Shown piece by piece: positions 24,233 to 33,807 of a stretch of DNA of 34,190 nt. Positions within the stretch are counted from its first letter, which is position 1; every line of letters starts with the position of its first letter. The DNA is taken from the NCBI GenBank assembly GCA_003153375.1, contig PLYM01000227.1:1-34190 (forward strand), in the 5' to 3' direction. Below the pieces are notes generated by a model. The model saw only the letters and a list, made by a program, of their open reading frames with translations, made no database searches and was not told the DNA's origin. Origin of the DNA: Planctomycetaceae bacterium (GTDB lineage Bacteria > Planctomycetota > Planctomycetia > Pirellulales > PALSA-1355). Both the position numbers and the translations under genes were made by a program.

Positions 24233-25015
24233 TTACGAATAGGTGCCGACCACGCTCTGGTCGAAGTCGATGATCGACCCGGTCATCAGGCCGCTGCGAT
24301 CCGAGAGCAAGAACGCCACGACCCCGGCCGCCTCGCTGGGTTTGACCAGTCGGCCAAACGGCTGCGCGGCTTCGGCCTTGGCCAGCCAGTCGTCGCTGGC
24401 GCCGTGAAACCGCTTTTGAATCGCGTCCTCGCCCGGCGTGTCCATCCAACCCAGGTTCAGGCCGTTGCAACGAATGCGATACGCGAGCACCGACTGGGCG
24501 ACATTCTTGGTCAACGTCACCAAAGCTCCCTTCGACATCGAATAGGGACACAAAAACGGTTGCCCGCCATGGCTCGACATGCTGATGATGTTCACGATCG
24601 AGCCCTGAACCTTCCCTTCGATCATCAGCTTGACCGACTCTTGCATCAGAAAAAACGGGGCCCGCACGTTGAGCGCCACCAGCCGGTCGAACAGCTCGGG
24701 CGTCGAGTCGAGAATCGTGCCCCGCTCGGACGTGGCGGCGCTGTTGACCAGATAGTCCACGCGTCCGAACGCCGCACGGGCCTTGGCCACGACCGCCCGG
24801 CAATCCTCCACGCGGGCGAGATCGGCCTCGACGAACTCGGTGCGGCAGCCCTGCGCCGCGAACTCGGCCGCCAGCCGGCTGCCGTTGGCCGCGTTGCGAC
24901 CGCAAATCACCAACCCGCCGATCATCTTCTCATCGACCAGCCGTCGCGCGATGGCCGCGCCCAGCCCCTGCGTGCTGCCGGTGACAATCGCCACCCGTGA
25001 AATCGTCTCGGCCAT
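24233..25015 (-). CDS. Short-chain dehydrogenase/reductase (SDR)
   Basis: 260 residues, a classical SDR with an NAD(P)-binding Rossmann fold. The cofactor loop TGSTQGLG is at 12-19. NSAA (91-94) replaces the common NNAG. The catalytic pair is Y158 and K162 in YSMSK, with Ser147/148 in ISMSS as the third member. The C-terminus includes GWMDTPGED and [25 protein letters not shown], the last resembling the usual GxxxxVDGG region. The substrate is unknown. The ATG at 25015 is supported by AAGGG about 7 nt upstream and by the start just before the Rossmann strand; an upstream in-frame start would add 41 unrelated residues. It is divergent from the propeller gene at 25259. Confidence 0.92.
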   Translation of the reverse strand: MAETISRVAIVTGSTQGLGAAIARRLVDEKMIGGLVICGRNAANGSRLAAEFAAQGCRTEFVEADLARVEDCRAVVAKARAAFGRVDYLVNSAATSERGTILDSTPELFDRLVALNVRAPFFLMQESVKLMIEGKVQGSIVNIISMSSHGGQPFLCPYSMSKGALVTLTKNVAQSVLAYRIRCNGLNLGWMDTPGEDAIQKRFHGASDDWLAKAEAAQPFGRLVKPSEAAGVVAFLLSDRSGLMTGSIIDFDQSVVGTYS

Positions 25016-25157
25016 GCCAGCGCCCTTGAAACCGAACCCGGAAGGAATCGCCGGGCAACCACCCCGGCAAGTTCCCAAGTATAGCGAACCCACGAGGGTC
25101 GCGATGGATGCTGCAATCTGCCGGGACCAGTCGGCCATCAGCGGGCGCCGCTGACCG

Positions 25158-25187
25158 TTGACGGACGCCGGGCCGTCGGACTATCTT
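25158..25187 (+). promoter_or_regulatory. Promoter of the propeller gene at 25259
   Basis: TTGACG (25158-25163), 18-bp spacer, TATCTT (25182-25187). The predicted start is near 25194, leaving a leader of about 65 nt. Confidence 0.5.
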
Positions 25188-25258
25188 TGGAATGCCCCCC
25201 GAATTGTGTCCTCGCCTCGATCGAGGCTGCCCGCCTGTTCCTCTAGCTAGGAAATCCC

Positions 25259-26494
25259 ATGCTTGCGCGACTCGTGTTGCTCGTCGTCCTGTGCACTGTC
25301 AGCGTGGCTCGCGGCGGCGACACTTGGCCGCAATTTCGCGGGCCCGATGGCCAGGGACACTCCGACTCGACGGGCTTGCCCCTCCAATGGAGCGAGACCG
25401 ATCACGTGGCCTGGATGACCGAGATTCCGGGTCAAGGCTGGTCGTCGCCGGTCGTTTCGGGCAACCAGGTGTGGATGACCACGGCCACGGAGAAAGGCTG
25501 CTCGCTGCGCGCCATTTGCGTCGACCGCGCCACGGGCCGCCTGATCCACGATCTCGAAATCTTCCACCGCGAGAAACCGCTCGAGATTCACGCCACGAAC
25601 AGCTTTGCCTCGCCCACGCCGATCCTCGAAGGGCAGCGGGTTTACGTTCACTTCGGCACGATGGGCACGGCCTGTCTCGACACGAAGACCGGACAGGTCG
25701 TGTGGCAATCGAAGGAGTTGCAGTGGGACCATCAGGTCGGCCCCGGCAGTTCGCCCACGATTTATGAGGATCTGCTGCTGTTCAATTGCGACGGCATCGA
25801 CGTGCAGTATGGCGCCGCCCTCAACAAGCACACCGGGGCCCTGGTGTGGAAGACCAATCGCTCGGGCGTGATCGACAAGGATCCGGACCGCAAGAAGGCC
25901 TTTACCACGCCGTTCGTGATCGACGACGGCCAGCGTAAACTGGCCATCATGACCGCCGCCGAATGGGTCTATGCCTGCGATCCGCGGACGGGCGAGGAAA
26001 TCTGGAACGTCAAACACCCGGGTTTTTCGGTGGCCCCCCGGCCCGTTTTTGGGCATGGGCTGATCTTTGTTTGCACCGGATACATGCTGCCCGAGCTGTT
26101 CGCGATTCGCCCCGAGGGCAAAGGCGACGTCAGCGAGACCAACGTGGCCTGGAAGACCGGCAAGGGCGTGCCCGCCAAGCCCTCGCCGCTGCTGGTGGGC
26201 GACGAGCTGTATCTGCTATCAGACGCCGGCGTGATCACCTGCTATGACGCCAAGACCGGCAAGGCTCATTACCGGCAGCGCGTGGGCGGCGACTTCTCGG
26301 CCTCGCCGATCGCCGCCGACGGCCGAATCTACTGCTGCGCCGAGGACGGCCGCACGATCGTCTTCGCGCCCGGCAAGAAGTATCAGGAACTGGCCGTGAA
26401 TCAATTGCCAGGGCGCTTCATGGCGTCACCCGCCGCGGCTGGTCGATCGTTGTTCCTGCGCACCGACTCGCGGCTGTACCGCATCGAAGAGTAG
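25259..26494 (+). CDS. Exported PQQ-like beta-propeller repeat protein
   Basis: 411 residues. A signal peptide (about 1-19, ending VARGG) is followed by WPQFRGPDGQG, the opening common to planctomycete secreted propellers. Blades contain repeated structural motifs such as TGQVVWQSKEL, TGALVWKTNR, TGEEIWNVKHP and GRIYCCAED. These resemble the quinoprotein dehydrogenase and BamB repeats, but I see no evidence of catalytic quinone-binding residues, so an enzyme activity is not supported. It may be a binding or assembly protein in the periplasm. AGGAAAT precedes the ATG. It is convergent with a homologue at 26528, separated by 33 bp. Confidence 0.88.
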   Translation: MLARLVLLVVLCTVSVARGGDTWPQFRGPDGQGHSDSTGLPLQWSETDHVAWMTEIPGQGWSSPVVSGNQVWMTTATEKGCSLRAICVDRATGRLIHDLEIFHREKPLEIHATNSFASPTPILEGQRVYVHFGTMGTACLDTKTGQVVWQSKELQWDHQVGPGSSPTIYEDLLLFNCDGIDVQYGAALNKHTGALVWKTNRSGVIDKDPDRKKAFTTPFVIDDGQRKLAIMTAAEWVYACDPRTGEEIWNVKHPGFSVAPRPVFGHGLIFVCTGYMLPELFAIRPEGKGDVSETNVAWKTGKGVPAKPSPLLVGDELYLLSDAGVITCYDAKTGKAHYRQRVGGDFSASPIAADGRIYCCAEDGRTIVFAPGKKYQELAVNQLPGRFMASPAAAGRSLFLRTDSRLYRIEE

Positions 26495-26527
26495 TGATCC
26501 CGACCAGCGACTCCGGCCTGCCAATCG

Positions 26528-27835
26528 CTACTTCTTCACGTCATAGCAGTACAACGCATCCTGCTCGCGCAGATACATCCGGCCGCCGACGATCACCGGG
26601 TGCGACCAACTGGGCTGTTCGACATTGGGAATCTTGAACTGCCCTTTCTCCTGATATTCCGCCGGCGTCGCGCCGATCAGGGCCATGATGCCGTTCTCGA
26701 AGCGGAAGTACATGTTGCCGTCGGCATAGGCCACGGCGGCCGAGCCCGTGCCTGGCCCGCGATTGTGTCGCCAGACGGTTTTGCCGGTTTTCCATTCCAG
26801 GCACGTCGGGGCGCCTGCGTTGTGGCCGTGGCCACAATAGATGTAATCACCGAGCATGATCATGCCGCCGTGATGGTTCTGAAATTCCTTGCCATCCAGA
26901 AAATAAACCGGCTCGGCTTGGATGCCTCCGTTGGCGGCTTGCAGCTTGAGCAGCACGGCCCCGGCCCCATAGCCCGTCGAACAAAAGACATAGTCGCCAT
27001 GCACCAGCGGCGTGGGAATGTTGGCGGTCTTGTTGACTACGCGATTGAATCCCCACAGGAATTTTCCGTCGCGACTGCCGACGCCGATCACGCCGCGTCC
27101 CATCAGTTGCACGTACTGCCGCAGGCCGCCACCGTGGCTGATGACGATCGACGAATAGGCCGCCCCGTCGGTGCCAAAATCACCCTCGCCCAGCGAGGGA
27201 ATCGCGGTTCGCCAGATCTCCTTGCCCGTTGACTTATCGAGCGCCACCATGGCCGCTTCGGCCCCACCGGGCGTACACACCAGGCGGTCGCCATCGATCA
27301 GCGGCGACTCGCTGTAACCCCAGCCCGAGTGCATCCGGCCGCCAAAGTCGCTCTGCATTTTGCGGTGCCAGACCTCTTTTCCCGACTCCGCTTCCAAACA
27401 CACCAGGTCACCGTGCGGCCCCAGGGCATAGATTCGCTTGCCGTCGATCGTCGGCGTGGCACGCGGTCCGGCATAGCCTTGCGGTTCCCAGACGTCCCCG
27501 ATGCGGGCGCTCCACAGCTCCTTGCCACTGGCCAGATCGAGCGCGATGACAAACTCGCCCGCTTCGCGGTCTCCCATCGTGAAGATCCGACCGTCGGCGA
27601 TGGAGATACTCGAGAAGCCGCGGCCCAGCCCCGTGGCCTTCCAGACGAGAGGAGGTCCCTCGGCGGGCCATTCGTTGAGCAAGCCGGCATCGTGCGAAAC
27701 ACCGTCGCGCAGCGCGCCGCGCCACTGGGGCCAGCCATTCTGGCTGGCCGGTGGACGATTGTCGGCAGCCCTGGACGACAGCCCCAAGGCCCCCACGAGC
27801 AGGCACGAAAACACGACAGCCGATCGACGCTTCAT
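26528..27835 (-). CDS. Exported PQQ-like beta-propeller repeat protein (second copy)
   Basis: 435 residues. A signal peptide (about 1-23, ending SSRAA) is followed by WPQWRGALRDGVS, the same opening as the neighbour at 25259. Blades carry SGKELWSARIG, SGKEVWHRKMQ, TGKEIWRTAIP and TGKTVWRHNRG. GHGHNAGAPTCLEW is an unusual His-rich loop in one blade. The function is unknown; a structural or binding role in the cell envelope is likely. The ATG at 27835 has a perfect AAGGAG 8 nt upstream, so the longer in-frame start at 27970 is rejected. A paralogous pair facing tail to tail suggests an old duplication or recruitment of similar domains. Confidence 0.9.
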   Translation of the reverse strand: MKRRSAVVFSCLLVGALGLSSRAADNRPPASQNGWPQWRGALRDGVSHDAGLLNEWPAEGPPLVWKATGLGRGFSSISIADGRIFTMGDREAGEFVIALDLASGKELWSARIGDVWEPQGYAGPRATPTIDGKRIYALGPHGDLVCLEAESGKEVWHRKMQSDFGGRMHSGWGYSESPLIDGDRLVCTPGGAEAAMVALDKSTGKEIWRTAIPSLGEGDFGTDGAAYSSIVISHGGGLRQYVQLMGRGVIGVGSRDGKFLWGFNRVVNKTANIPTPLVHGDYVFCSTGYGAGAVLLKLQAANGGIQAEPVYFLDGKEFQNHHGGMIMLGDYIYCGHGHNAGAPTCLEWKTGKTVWRHNRGPGTGSAAVAYADGNMYFRFENGIMALIGATPAEYQEKGQFKIPNVEQPSWSHPVIVGGRMYLREQDALYCYDVKK

Positions 27836-28024
27836 CGAGGCAACTCCTTTACGGGGGGACAAATCAAGGCGGGGCAAAGCAGGCAGGAACGCGCCGTGGC
27901 AGGCGGCGGCTGGCACGTAAAGCTCCCCGAGTCTAACCACCGGCACCAAGGCCGGCAAGTTCGCCCTCACAGCGACGAGGGGCCCATGCGAACGCTCGCC
28001 AAGCAGCGCAGCTCCGCACCGCGA

Positions 28025-28879
28025 CTAATTCGCGGGGGCATCGCCAGGGGCGGGAGCATCGAACGTCAGCGTGCCGGCAGTCAAAATCGGCATCGCCTTG
28101 AGATCGGGCTTGGTGTCCGGCGGCGGCGCCAGCGGATTGGGAATCAGCGGGGCATCGGCCACCGGGGGCGGCGCCGGGCCCTCGACCGACGTGGGGGCAC
28201 GCCAACCAACCAACACGATGTAGTCGGTTCCGCTGTACATCCACAACTCAAAAATACCCGGCATGCTTTGCGAGACCGTCTTGTCGGCGACGCGCACCAA
28301 AAAAGGCTGGTCGCCCACGACGCGAATCTTCTTCCATTGCAGCGCCTTGCCCTCGGGCGTGGCCGCGTCGATCGGGTCCCACGCATCCGGCGCGTCCTTG
28401 AACTTTTCCTTGAGTTGTGCCTGCAGTTCGGTTGCCAACTTCTCGGCGTCCCCTGCTCGCGCGGGCAGGGCCGCCAAATAGCAATAGAACGGCACCTTAC
28501 CCCACTGCGGATCCTGGCCCGTGCCTTCATAGCACAATTTGAATCCCGGCAACGGCAAAAAGGGGGGCTGCAATCGCTCGGCGCTGATCTTCGGGCCGTC
28601 CTGAGGATGGGCGCTATTCTCGACGTAGGATTTGCCGAAGGCCATCGGCACGCGAATCTTGATCGGCGTATCGGCGATTTGCGAGGGGCCGAACAGCGTG
28701 CGAAACGCCGCACTCGTGCGAACCTTGTCAACCCGATCGGCCATCAGCCGCCGATATTCCGCGGTGCCGCAACCCGGCAGAACGGCGCCGAAGCTGGCGA
28801 CCGCCAACAGGATCCACAGGGCACTCCGGCGCTGACCGCGCGCCACGTTTTCGTTCCCAGGCATAGAGAGAGGCGTCAT
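28025..28879 (-). CDS. Predicted lipoprotein, function unknown
   Basis: 284 residues from the ATG at 28879. The N-terminus has basic RRSALW, a hydrophobic stretch and a lipobox LPGC with Cys37 as the lipid-modified residue. The rest is soluble with a proline-rich, probably unstructured C-terminal quarter (PAPPPVADAPLIPNPLAPPP). The centre (FYCYLAALP, LWMYSGTDYIVLVGW) looks like a compact alpha/beta domain, but I recognise no family. The start is uncertain: a GTG at 28906 and an ATG at 28864 are in frame, and a TTGACA on the minus strand at 28916-28911 suggests transcription may begin close to the first. The downstream propeller gene is 189 bp away. Confidence 0.7.
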   Translation of the reverse strand: MTPLSMPGNENVARGQRRSALWILLAVASFGAVLPGCGTAEYRRLMADRVDKVRTSAAFRTLFGPSQIADTPIKIRVPMAFGKSYVENSAHPQDGPKISAERLQPPFLPLPGFKLCYEGTGQDPQWGKVPFYCYLAALPARAGDAEKLATELQAQLKEKFKDAPDAWDPIDAATPEGKALQWKKIRVVGDQPFLVRVADKTVSQSMPGIFELWMYSGTDYIVLVGWRAPTSVEGPAPPPVADAPLIPNPLAPPPDTKPDLKAMPILTAGTLTFDAPAPGDAPAN

Positions 28880-28962
28880 TCCATCAATTCTGCTTGCAAT
28901 CGACACGATGTGTCAAGCACTGACGGCAACGCGGCTCGAGCGAGGGCAAGAAACGTCGAAAG

Positions 28963-29436
28963 CTAAGAGGCCGCCTGATCGTCGGCGGCCTTGTCTTTGG
29001 ACTTCTTGCTGGCCTTCTCCTTCTTGGCCTTGGCCGCTTCCTTGGCTGCCCGCTTCTTCTCCTCGCGCGAGGCCAGCGCGTCCGACTTCTTCTTCGAGCT
29101 GCTCTTCTTCGTGCTCGTGGCCGGCTGCGCATTCATCGGCATCTGCTGCGGCGCTCCGCCGCCCATCATGCCATTGTTTCCCAAGGGGATATTCTGCGGA
29201 AAGCCGGTGCGCACCTGATGGCGGCCGCCGTTCTGCATGGCCCGCATCAGCATCATGCTTTGGAACTGTTGCGGCGAGAGTTGCGACGGGTTCGGCACGA
29301 CCGTGCCGGGAAAAGTCTGCTGCGGCATGACAGGCTGTTGGACATTGCCGCTGAACTGCGCCGAGGCCTCAGCGGCCAGCAGCCAGCTCAGGCCAACGAA
29401 CACCCCAAGTCGCAGGCAAGTAACCATGATTCTCAT
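28963..29436 (-). CDS. Small secreted protein with lysine-rich tail
   Basis: 157 residues. A signal peptide (about 1-26, ending ASAQ) is followed by a Gln/Met/Pro/Asn-rich region, including MMGGGAPQQMPMN, and a very basic C-terminal half (about 108-150) with runs such as KKSSSKKKS and KKEKASKKSKDKAADD. No fold is recognised. The basic tail might bind nucleic acid, cell-surface polymers or an acidic partner. The ATG at 29436 has GAGAGGGG upstream. It is separated by 83 bp from the lipoprotein gene on the same strand. Confidence 0.75.
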   Translation of the reverse strand: MRIMVTCLRLGVFVGLSWLLAAEASAQFSGNVQQPVMPQQTFPGTVVPNPSQLSPQQFQSMMLMRAMQNGGRHQVRTGFPQNIPLGNNGMMGGGAPQQMPMNAQPATSTKKSSSKKKSDALASREEKKRAAKEAAKAKKEKASKKSKDKAADDQAAS

Positions 29437-29563
29437 ACCGAGCCCCTCTCCGGCGAAGCCGCAAAAACAACCCTTCTACCCCATGCTATCCAAGTCTCCA
29501 ACCTTTACTCTAACGCCGTGGCGTCTGGATATCAATTGTTTTGAAGGGGGGGACGGCAGGCCT

Positions 29564-29582
29564 GGGGGCGATTTTGGCCCCC
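29564..29582. repeat. GC-rich hairpin downstream of the histidine kinase gene
   Basis: GGGGGC (29564-29569) and GCCCCC (29577-29582) pair around a 7-nt loop. TTTT follows on the plus strand, while the kinase is on the minus strand, so it is a poor terminator for that gene. Confidence 0.35.
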
Positions 29583-29602
29583 TTTTCGGGCCCGCTGCAC
29601 CC

Positions 29603-31567
29603 TCACAGCGGCAGAACCGGGATTTCAACCAGCACTTGGGTCCCCTGGCCCGGACGGCTCAAAATCGAGACGGTGCCGCCAATGAGCCGGGTACGCTCTT
29701 CGATGCCCTGCAGCCCGAAATGCCCCTCGCCCACGGCTTGGCGGTCGAAGCCAACCCCAAAGTCCTGAACTTCCAGCCGCAGCAGGCCGCTGGACTGCGT
29801 GATGCCGACCCGACACCGCTTGGACTTGCTGTGTCGCTCGACATTCGCCAAGGCTTCTTGAACGATGCGGAACATCGCGGCTTCGACCTCGCCGTCCAAT
29901 CGGCCCAGGTCGATCGCGTGCTGAAATTCGATCTCCATGCCGCGGCCGTTCAATTCGTTGATCAGATACTCAATGGCCCCGACAACTCCCTGCTCGTCGA
30001 TCAACGGGGGCCGCAACCCACTGATCATGCGGCGGGCCTCGTCGATCGACTTGCGCAACAGCTTGCGAGCTCGTTTCAGCCGTTGGACCGTCTGCTCGGC
30101 CAGCTCGCCACGCTCCTCGTACGACGGATCGAGGTACATCAACGCGGCGATCACGCCTTGCAAGAACGTGTCGTGGATCTCGTAGGCCACCAGTTGCCGA
30201 TCGCGCTCCTGAGCGCTGAGCAGCCGCTCCATGAAGCGTTGTTTTTCCTTGAGCAAGGATTCGGCGTGACGCCGTTCGGCGACTTCAAGCTCGAGTTCAT
30301 GGTTCTTGCGCGAGATTTCGTCGGTGCGCGCGGCGACCCGGGCCTCGAGCTCGGCTTTGTTTCGCCGTAACGCCTGTTCGGCGGCCTTGCGCTTCGTGAT
30401 GTCGGTGCCGATCGCGATGCGAGTGCCGTCCGATAGCATGATTCGTGCCGCCGAGATGTCGAGCGTGCGGCCGTCGCGCACGCGCACGCGAAAATCCTGC
30501 CAGCCTTCCTGTTCGGTTTGCAGATAATCCTGGGCCTGTCGGCGCGCCACCGGATCGGGAAAGCAGCGAATCAATAACTGGGGAATGGACAGCTCCTTTC
30601 CCCAGCCCAACACCCGAATCCATTCGCGGTTGACCAGCGTGAGCCGCCCCTCGACGTCGAAAAAGCCCACGAGTGCCGGAATGTGGTCGAAGAATTTCTT
30701 GAGAATCTCGCGTTGCTTGCGAACCTGACGCAGAGCGCGTTTGCGCTTGGTCGTGTCGCGCAAGATCTCTTGAACGCATGGCTTTCCATCGTAGAAGCAC
30801 GGCAGCCCAGTGACTTCCACGTGTACCGTTCGCCCGTCGCAGCGCAATTGCAATTGCTCGGCGGGATTCGAGGTCTCGCCGGCCATCGTTCTGGCGAGAC
30901 GAAGACGGGCCGCGTCGCGATGGCGCGGATGAACGAATTCCAAAATGTCACGGCCCACGAATTTGTCGCGTGACTTGCCGCGCCACAAGGCCACCGCCGC
31001 GTCGTTCACAAACACGATCTCGCCGCCGTGATGCACCACGATCGCATAAGGACTGCGCTCGACGAGGCTCCAGTAGCGTTCCTCGCTTTGTCGCAGCGCC
31101 TCTTCAATCTGCTTCGAGTGCGTGACGTCCATCAGCGTGGCAATCACGCTCAGCCACTCTCCCCCGCTCGGCTGCAACAGCGGATTCACGGTCACCGTGG
31201 TCCACAAAATCTCACCGGCCGCGAGCCGTACTCCGATGGTCGTTGGCGGTTGGGCCTGGCCGCTGCGCAAGCACTTGATGGCCGGATAGTCGTCGTAGCC
31301 GCAGGGGCTGCCATCCGGCCAGATCGTGCGCCCCTCGAACTGGCGCAAATTCATCGCGGCGAACTTCTCAAGAGGCAGCCCGAGCAACCGGCGCGCGTGT
31401 ACATTGACGTGCACGAGCTCGCCTTCGGGCGAGATCTGCACCATCGCCACGCCCGCCGCATCCATGACACCGCGCGTCAGCTCCACGACGTCCGACGGCG
31501 TCACGCGTTCCACGGCCGCAAGCGTCTGCAAATCGCTGGTCGTGCTGGGGGCGGCGGTTTCTTTCAC
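29603..31567 (-). CDS. Three-PAS sensor histidine kinase, NarL/DesK type (HisKA_3)
   Basis: 654 residues without transmembrane segments, so a cytoplasmic sensor. PAS domains span roughly 30-150, 160-275 and 285-395. A helical linker (395-455) leads to the HisKA_3 dimerisation helix, where H465 in YEIHDTFLQG is the phosphorylated histidine. The ATPase domain has the N-box FRIVQEALANVERHS (N575), G-box DFGVGFD (602-608) and GHFGLQGIEERTRLIGG. It would phosphorylate a NarL/FixJ-type response regulator, but none is encoded in the window. No conserved heme or flavin ligand could be identified in the PAS domains, so the signal is unknown. The start is GTG, with GGTGGA 8 nt upstream. It follows the sugar kinase gene by 63 bp on the same strand. 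Confidence 0.92.
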   Translation of the reverse strand: MKETAAPSTTSDLQTLAAVERVTPSDVVELTRGVMDAAGVAMVQISPEGELVHVNVHARRLLGLPLEKFAAMNLRQFEGRTIWPDGSPCGYDDYPAIKCLRSGQAQPPTTIGVRLAAGEILWTTVTVNPLLQPSGGEWLSVIATLMDVTHSKQIEEALRQSEERYWSLVERSPYAIVVHHGGEIVFVNDAAVALWRGKSRDKFVGRDILEFVHPRHRDAARLRLARTMAGETSNPAEQLQLRCDGRTVHVEVTGLPCFYDGKPCVQEILRDTTKRKRALRQVRKQREILKKFFDHIPALVGFFDVEGRLTLVNREWIRVLGWGKELSIPQLLIRCFPDPVARRQAQDYLQTEQEGWQDFRVRVRDGRTLDISAARIMLSDGTRIAIGTDITKRKAAEQALRRNKAELEARVAARTDEISRKNHELELEVAERRHAESLLKEKQRFMERLLSAQERDRQLVAYEIHDTFLQGVIAALMYLDPSYEERGELAEQTVQRLKRARKLLRKSIDEARRMISGLRPPLIDEQGVVGAIEYLINELNGRGMEIEFQHAIDLGRLDGEVEAAMFRIVQEALANVERHSKSKRCRVGITQSSGLLRLEVQDFGVGFDRQAVGEGHFGLQGIEERTRLIGGTVSILSRPGQGTQVLVEIPVLPL

Positions 31568-31630
31568 GAACTATTCCACCAAGGGTCGCTCAACCCGAAA
31601 GCCAACGCGGCGGACGGCCACACACCAGCA

Positions 31631-32551
31631 TTATACCGCTTCGACCAGCACACGTTCGGCGCCGGCCATGACCCGATCGGGGTCAAGGCGCGCCGGCAGC
31701 AGCTGCACGACATTCTCGACGGCCGCCGCGACGCCCCAGCGCAACGCATCTTGCGGTCCCTTGCCTTGCGTGAGCCCCCATGCCAGTCCCGCCGCCAGGC
31801 AGTCTCCGGCGCCAATCGGATTCACCGCCGCGACGCGCGGCACCGTGATCCGCAACAATCCCTCGGGACCGCGTGCCCAGGCGGTGCCCGCTCCCGCGGT
31901 CACGACCACCCACGTCGCGCCACGCTCATTGATTTCGCGCATCGCGGCGTGCAGTTCCGCATCGGAGGCCAAAGGCCGCGCGAGCGTGTGGGCCAGTTCT
32001 TCGCGATTCGGCTTGACCAGAAACGGCCGGCCCGCAAGCGCGGCCAGCAGTTCGGGCCCGCGAATATCCAAGATCGTGGTACACCTGGTTTCTTGCGACA
32101 ATTCGCGAAAGAACCCCGGCCCCACGCCCGCTGGCAACGAGCCCGTGACGATGGCCATTTCGGCATCCATCGCCCGATCGCGAAACAGTCGATGAAACTG
32201 CTCCAATTCGGCAGGCGTGACCGGGCCAGCATTTTCGACCAGTTCGGTCACCTGTCCGCTCTGGCGATCGATCAAGGTGGTGCAAATGCGGGTCGCGTGG
32301 TGGGTCTCGACCCAGTATCTCGCGATGCCCAACGACGTGAACTCGCGATCGATTTGTTCCCCCGGTGGGCCTCCCACCAAGGCCACGGTCTCGACGGGTG
32401 CGCCCAGATGAGCCAGCGCCACGCCGACGTTGAGCACTTTTCCCGACGCACACCAATGAACGTCCAGCGCCCGATTCACTTCGCCCGGCTTCACGCCGTC
32501 GAAGCGCATGATCTGTTGCCAGGCCGGCGTTAGTCCTGCGGCCACGATCAC
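31631..32551 (-). CDS. PfkB-family sugar kinase (1-phosphofructokinase/tagatose-6-phosphate kinase type)
   Basis: 306 residues of the FruK/LacC branch of the PfkB (ribokinase) family, which phosphorylates a sugar phosphate with ATP. GKVLNVGVALAHLG (38-51) is the substrate-binding signature, KPNREEL (180-186) is typical of FruK/LacC, and NPIGAGDCLAAGLAWG (244-259) holds the anion hole and catalytic base D250. GKVLN has Val where many members have Gly. It starts with GTG overlapping the upstream alcohol dehydrogenase stop (GTGA, 32551-32548), so the two are translationally coupled and probably share a pathway, for example sugar or polyol use. The sugar is not known. Confidence 0.88.
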   Translation of the reverse strand: MIVAAGLTPAWQQIMRFDGVKPGEVNRALDVHWCASGKVLNVGVALAHLGAPVETVALVGGPPGEQIDREFTSLGIARYWVETHHATRICTTLIDRQSGQVTELVENAGPVTPAELEQFHRLFRDRAMDAEMAIVTGSLPAGVGPGFFRELSQETRCTTILDIRGPELLAALAGRPFLVKPNREELAHTLARPLASDAELHAAMREINERGATWVVVTAGAGTAWARGPEGLLRITVPRVAAVNPIGAGDCLAAGLAWGLTQGKGPQDALRWGVAAAVENVVQLLPARLDPDRVMAGAERVLVEAV

Positions 32552-33729
32552 AAGTTCGCCTCCAAGATTTGCGTGAGCTCAGGATCCGACAAGGTGCGCG
32601 GATTGCCGTCCATGCTGTTGCCTCGTGAATCGCGCACCAGGGCCGGTATCTGCTCGGCCGTCACGCCCAACGCGCCCAGCCTCGACGGCACGCCCACGCG
32701 CCGGCAAATGGCCTCAATGCGCGCGATGAGTAAATCGGCGGCCACGTCGGCCGGCTCCGATTGGGCCAGCCCAGCCGCTTGGGCCAGTTGCGCCAATTGC
32801 GGCAGACAGACCTCGCGATTGATCCGCAGCGCAATCGGCAACATCAAGGCACAAGCCAATCCGTGAGCCGTTCGGCAGTGAACGCCCAACGCCGCCGCCA
32901 CGCCATGAGCCATGCCGAGCCCTGAGTTTGCCAGGGCCATGCCCGAAAGCAGCGCCGCCTGAGCCATTGCCTCGCGTGCTCGTCGCGAACCGCCATCGTC
33001 GACAGCCTCCTCGATCGCACCCAGGGCCAGCCGCAGACCGTCGATCGCCAGCGATCGCGGAATCGGCCGGGCCTTGCGCGAAATGTAGCTCTCGATCAAC
33101 TGGGTGATGGCGTCCATGCCGGTTTGGGCGGTCACTGCCGGCGGCACCGAGACGGCAAGTTGCGGATCGACGATCACGGCTCGCGGCATCATCAGGTCCG
33201 AACGCAGACTCTTCTTGAAGGGCGGATCATAACTGGAAATCACCGCGTTCTTCGTGGCTTCGCTGCCGGTGCCGGCCGTCGTGGGCATCGCAATCAGGGG
33301 CAGCGGGGGCACGCTGATTTGCAGGCCGCGTCCGACCCCCTCCAAATAATCGCGCACGCTGGAACCCGTCGCGTTGGTGGCCAGCGCCGCCACGGCTTTG
33401 GCCAGATCGATCGCCGAGCCGCCGCCAATGCCGATCACCAGGTCGCCAGCGCCGGCGCCGAGCTCCCGAACGCGTCGCACGGCGTCATCGACGTCGGGTA
33501 CCTCGGGCTCATGGGCGATCGTGGCCAATCGGACTGATGTCAGCCCCCGCTCGCCCAGCGCCGCTTGCAGCCGGCCGATAAAGCCACCGGCCGCGAGGGT
33601 TCGCGATCCCTCGATCAGAAATGCCCGCCTGCCCAAGGCCGCGGCCACGGGGGCAACTTCACCCCACCGGCCCCAGCCAAACACGATCCGCCCGGGGGCA
33701 ATGAATTCGTAGCTCGCAACAGCGCTCAC
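32548..33729 (-). CDS. Iron-containing-type alcohol dehydrogenase
   Basis: 393 residues of the group III (metal-dependent) alcohol dehydrogenase family, NAD(P)-linked. The nucleotide loop is GIGGGSAIDLAK (100-111), followed by PTTAGTGSEATKNAVI (149-164). Expected metal ligands are Asp, His, His, His. D206, H275 (MAHG) and H289 (TAHG) are present, but the position of the first His, four residues after D206 (GMDAITQLIES), is Gln210. Related enzymes with Gln there exist as far as I recall, so the protein may still be active, perhaps with altered metal preference. The start is a GTG at 33729 chosen as the longest frame. It is the first gene of the cluster and overlaps the sugar kinase. Confidence 0.9.
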   Translation of the reverse strand: MSAVASYEFIAPGRIVFGWGRWGEVAPVAAALGRRAFLIEGSRTLAAGGFIGRLQAALGERGLTSVRLATIAHEPEVPDVDDAVRRVRELGAGAGDLVIGIGGGSAIDLAKAVAALATNATGSSVRDYLEGVGRGLQISVPPLPLIAMPTTAGTGSEATKNAVISSYDPPFKKSLRSDLMMPRAVIVDPQLAVSVPPAVTAQTGMDAITQLIESYISRKARPIPRSLAIDGLRLALGAIEEAVDDGGSRRAREAMAQAALLSGMALANSGLGMAHGVAAALGVHCRTAHGLACALMLPIALRINREVCLPQLAQLAQAAGLAQSEPADVAADLLIARIEAICRRVGVPSRLGALGVTAEQIPALVRDSRGNSMDGNPRTLSDPELTQILEANL

Positions 33730-33807
33730 GGAGGCGACTCACGGGGTGTCGGACGCTCGCAGGCCGGGCACGGCACGGAGATACCGCCGCCTGGCCAGAG
33801 CGTTCGA

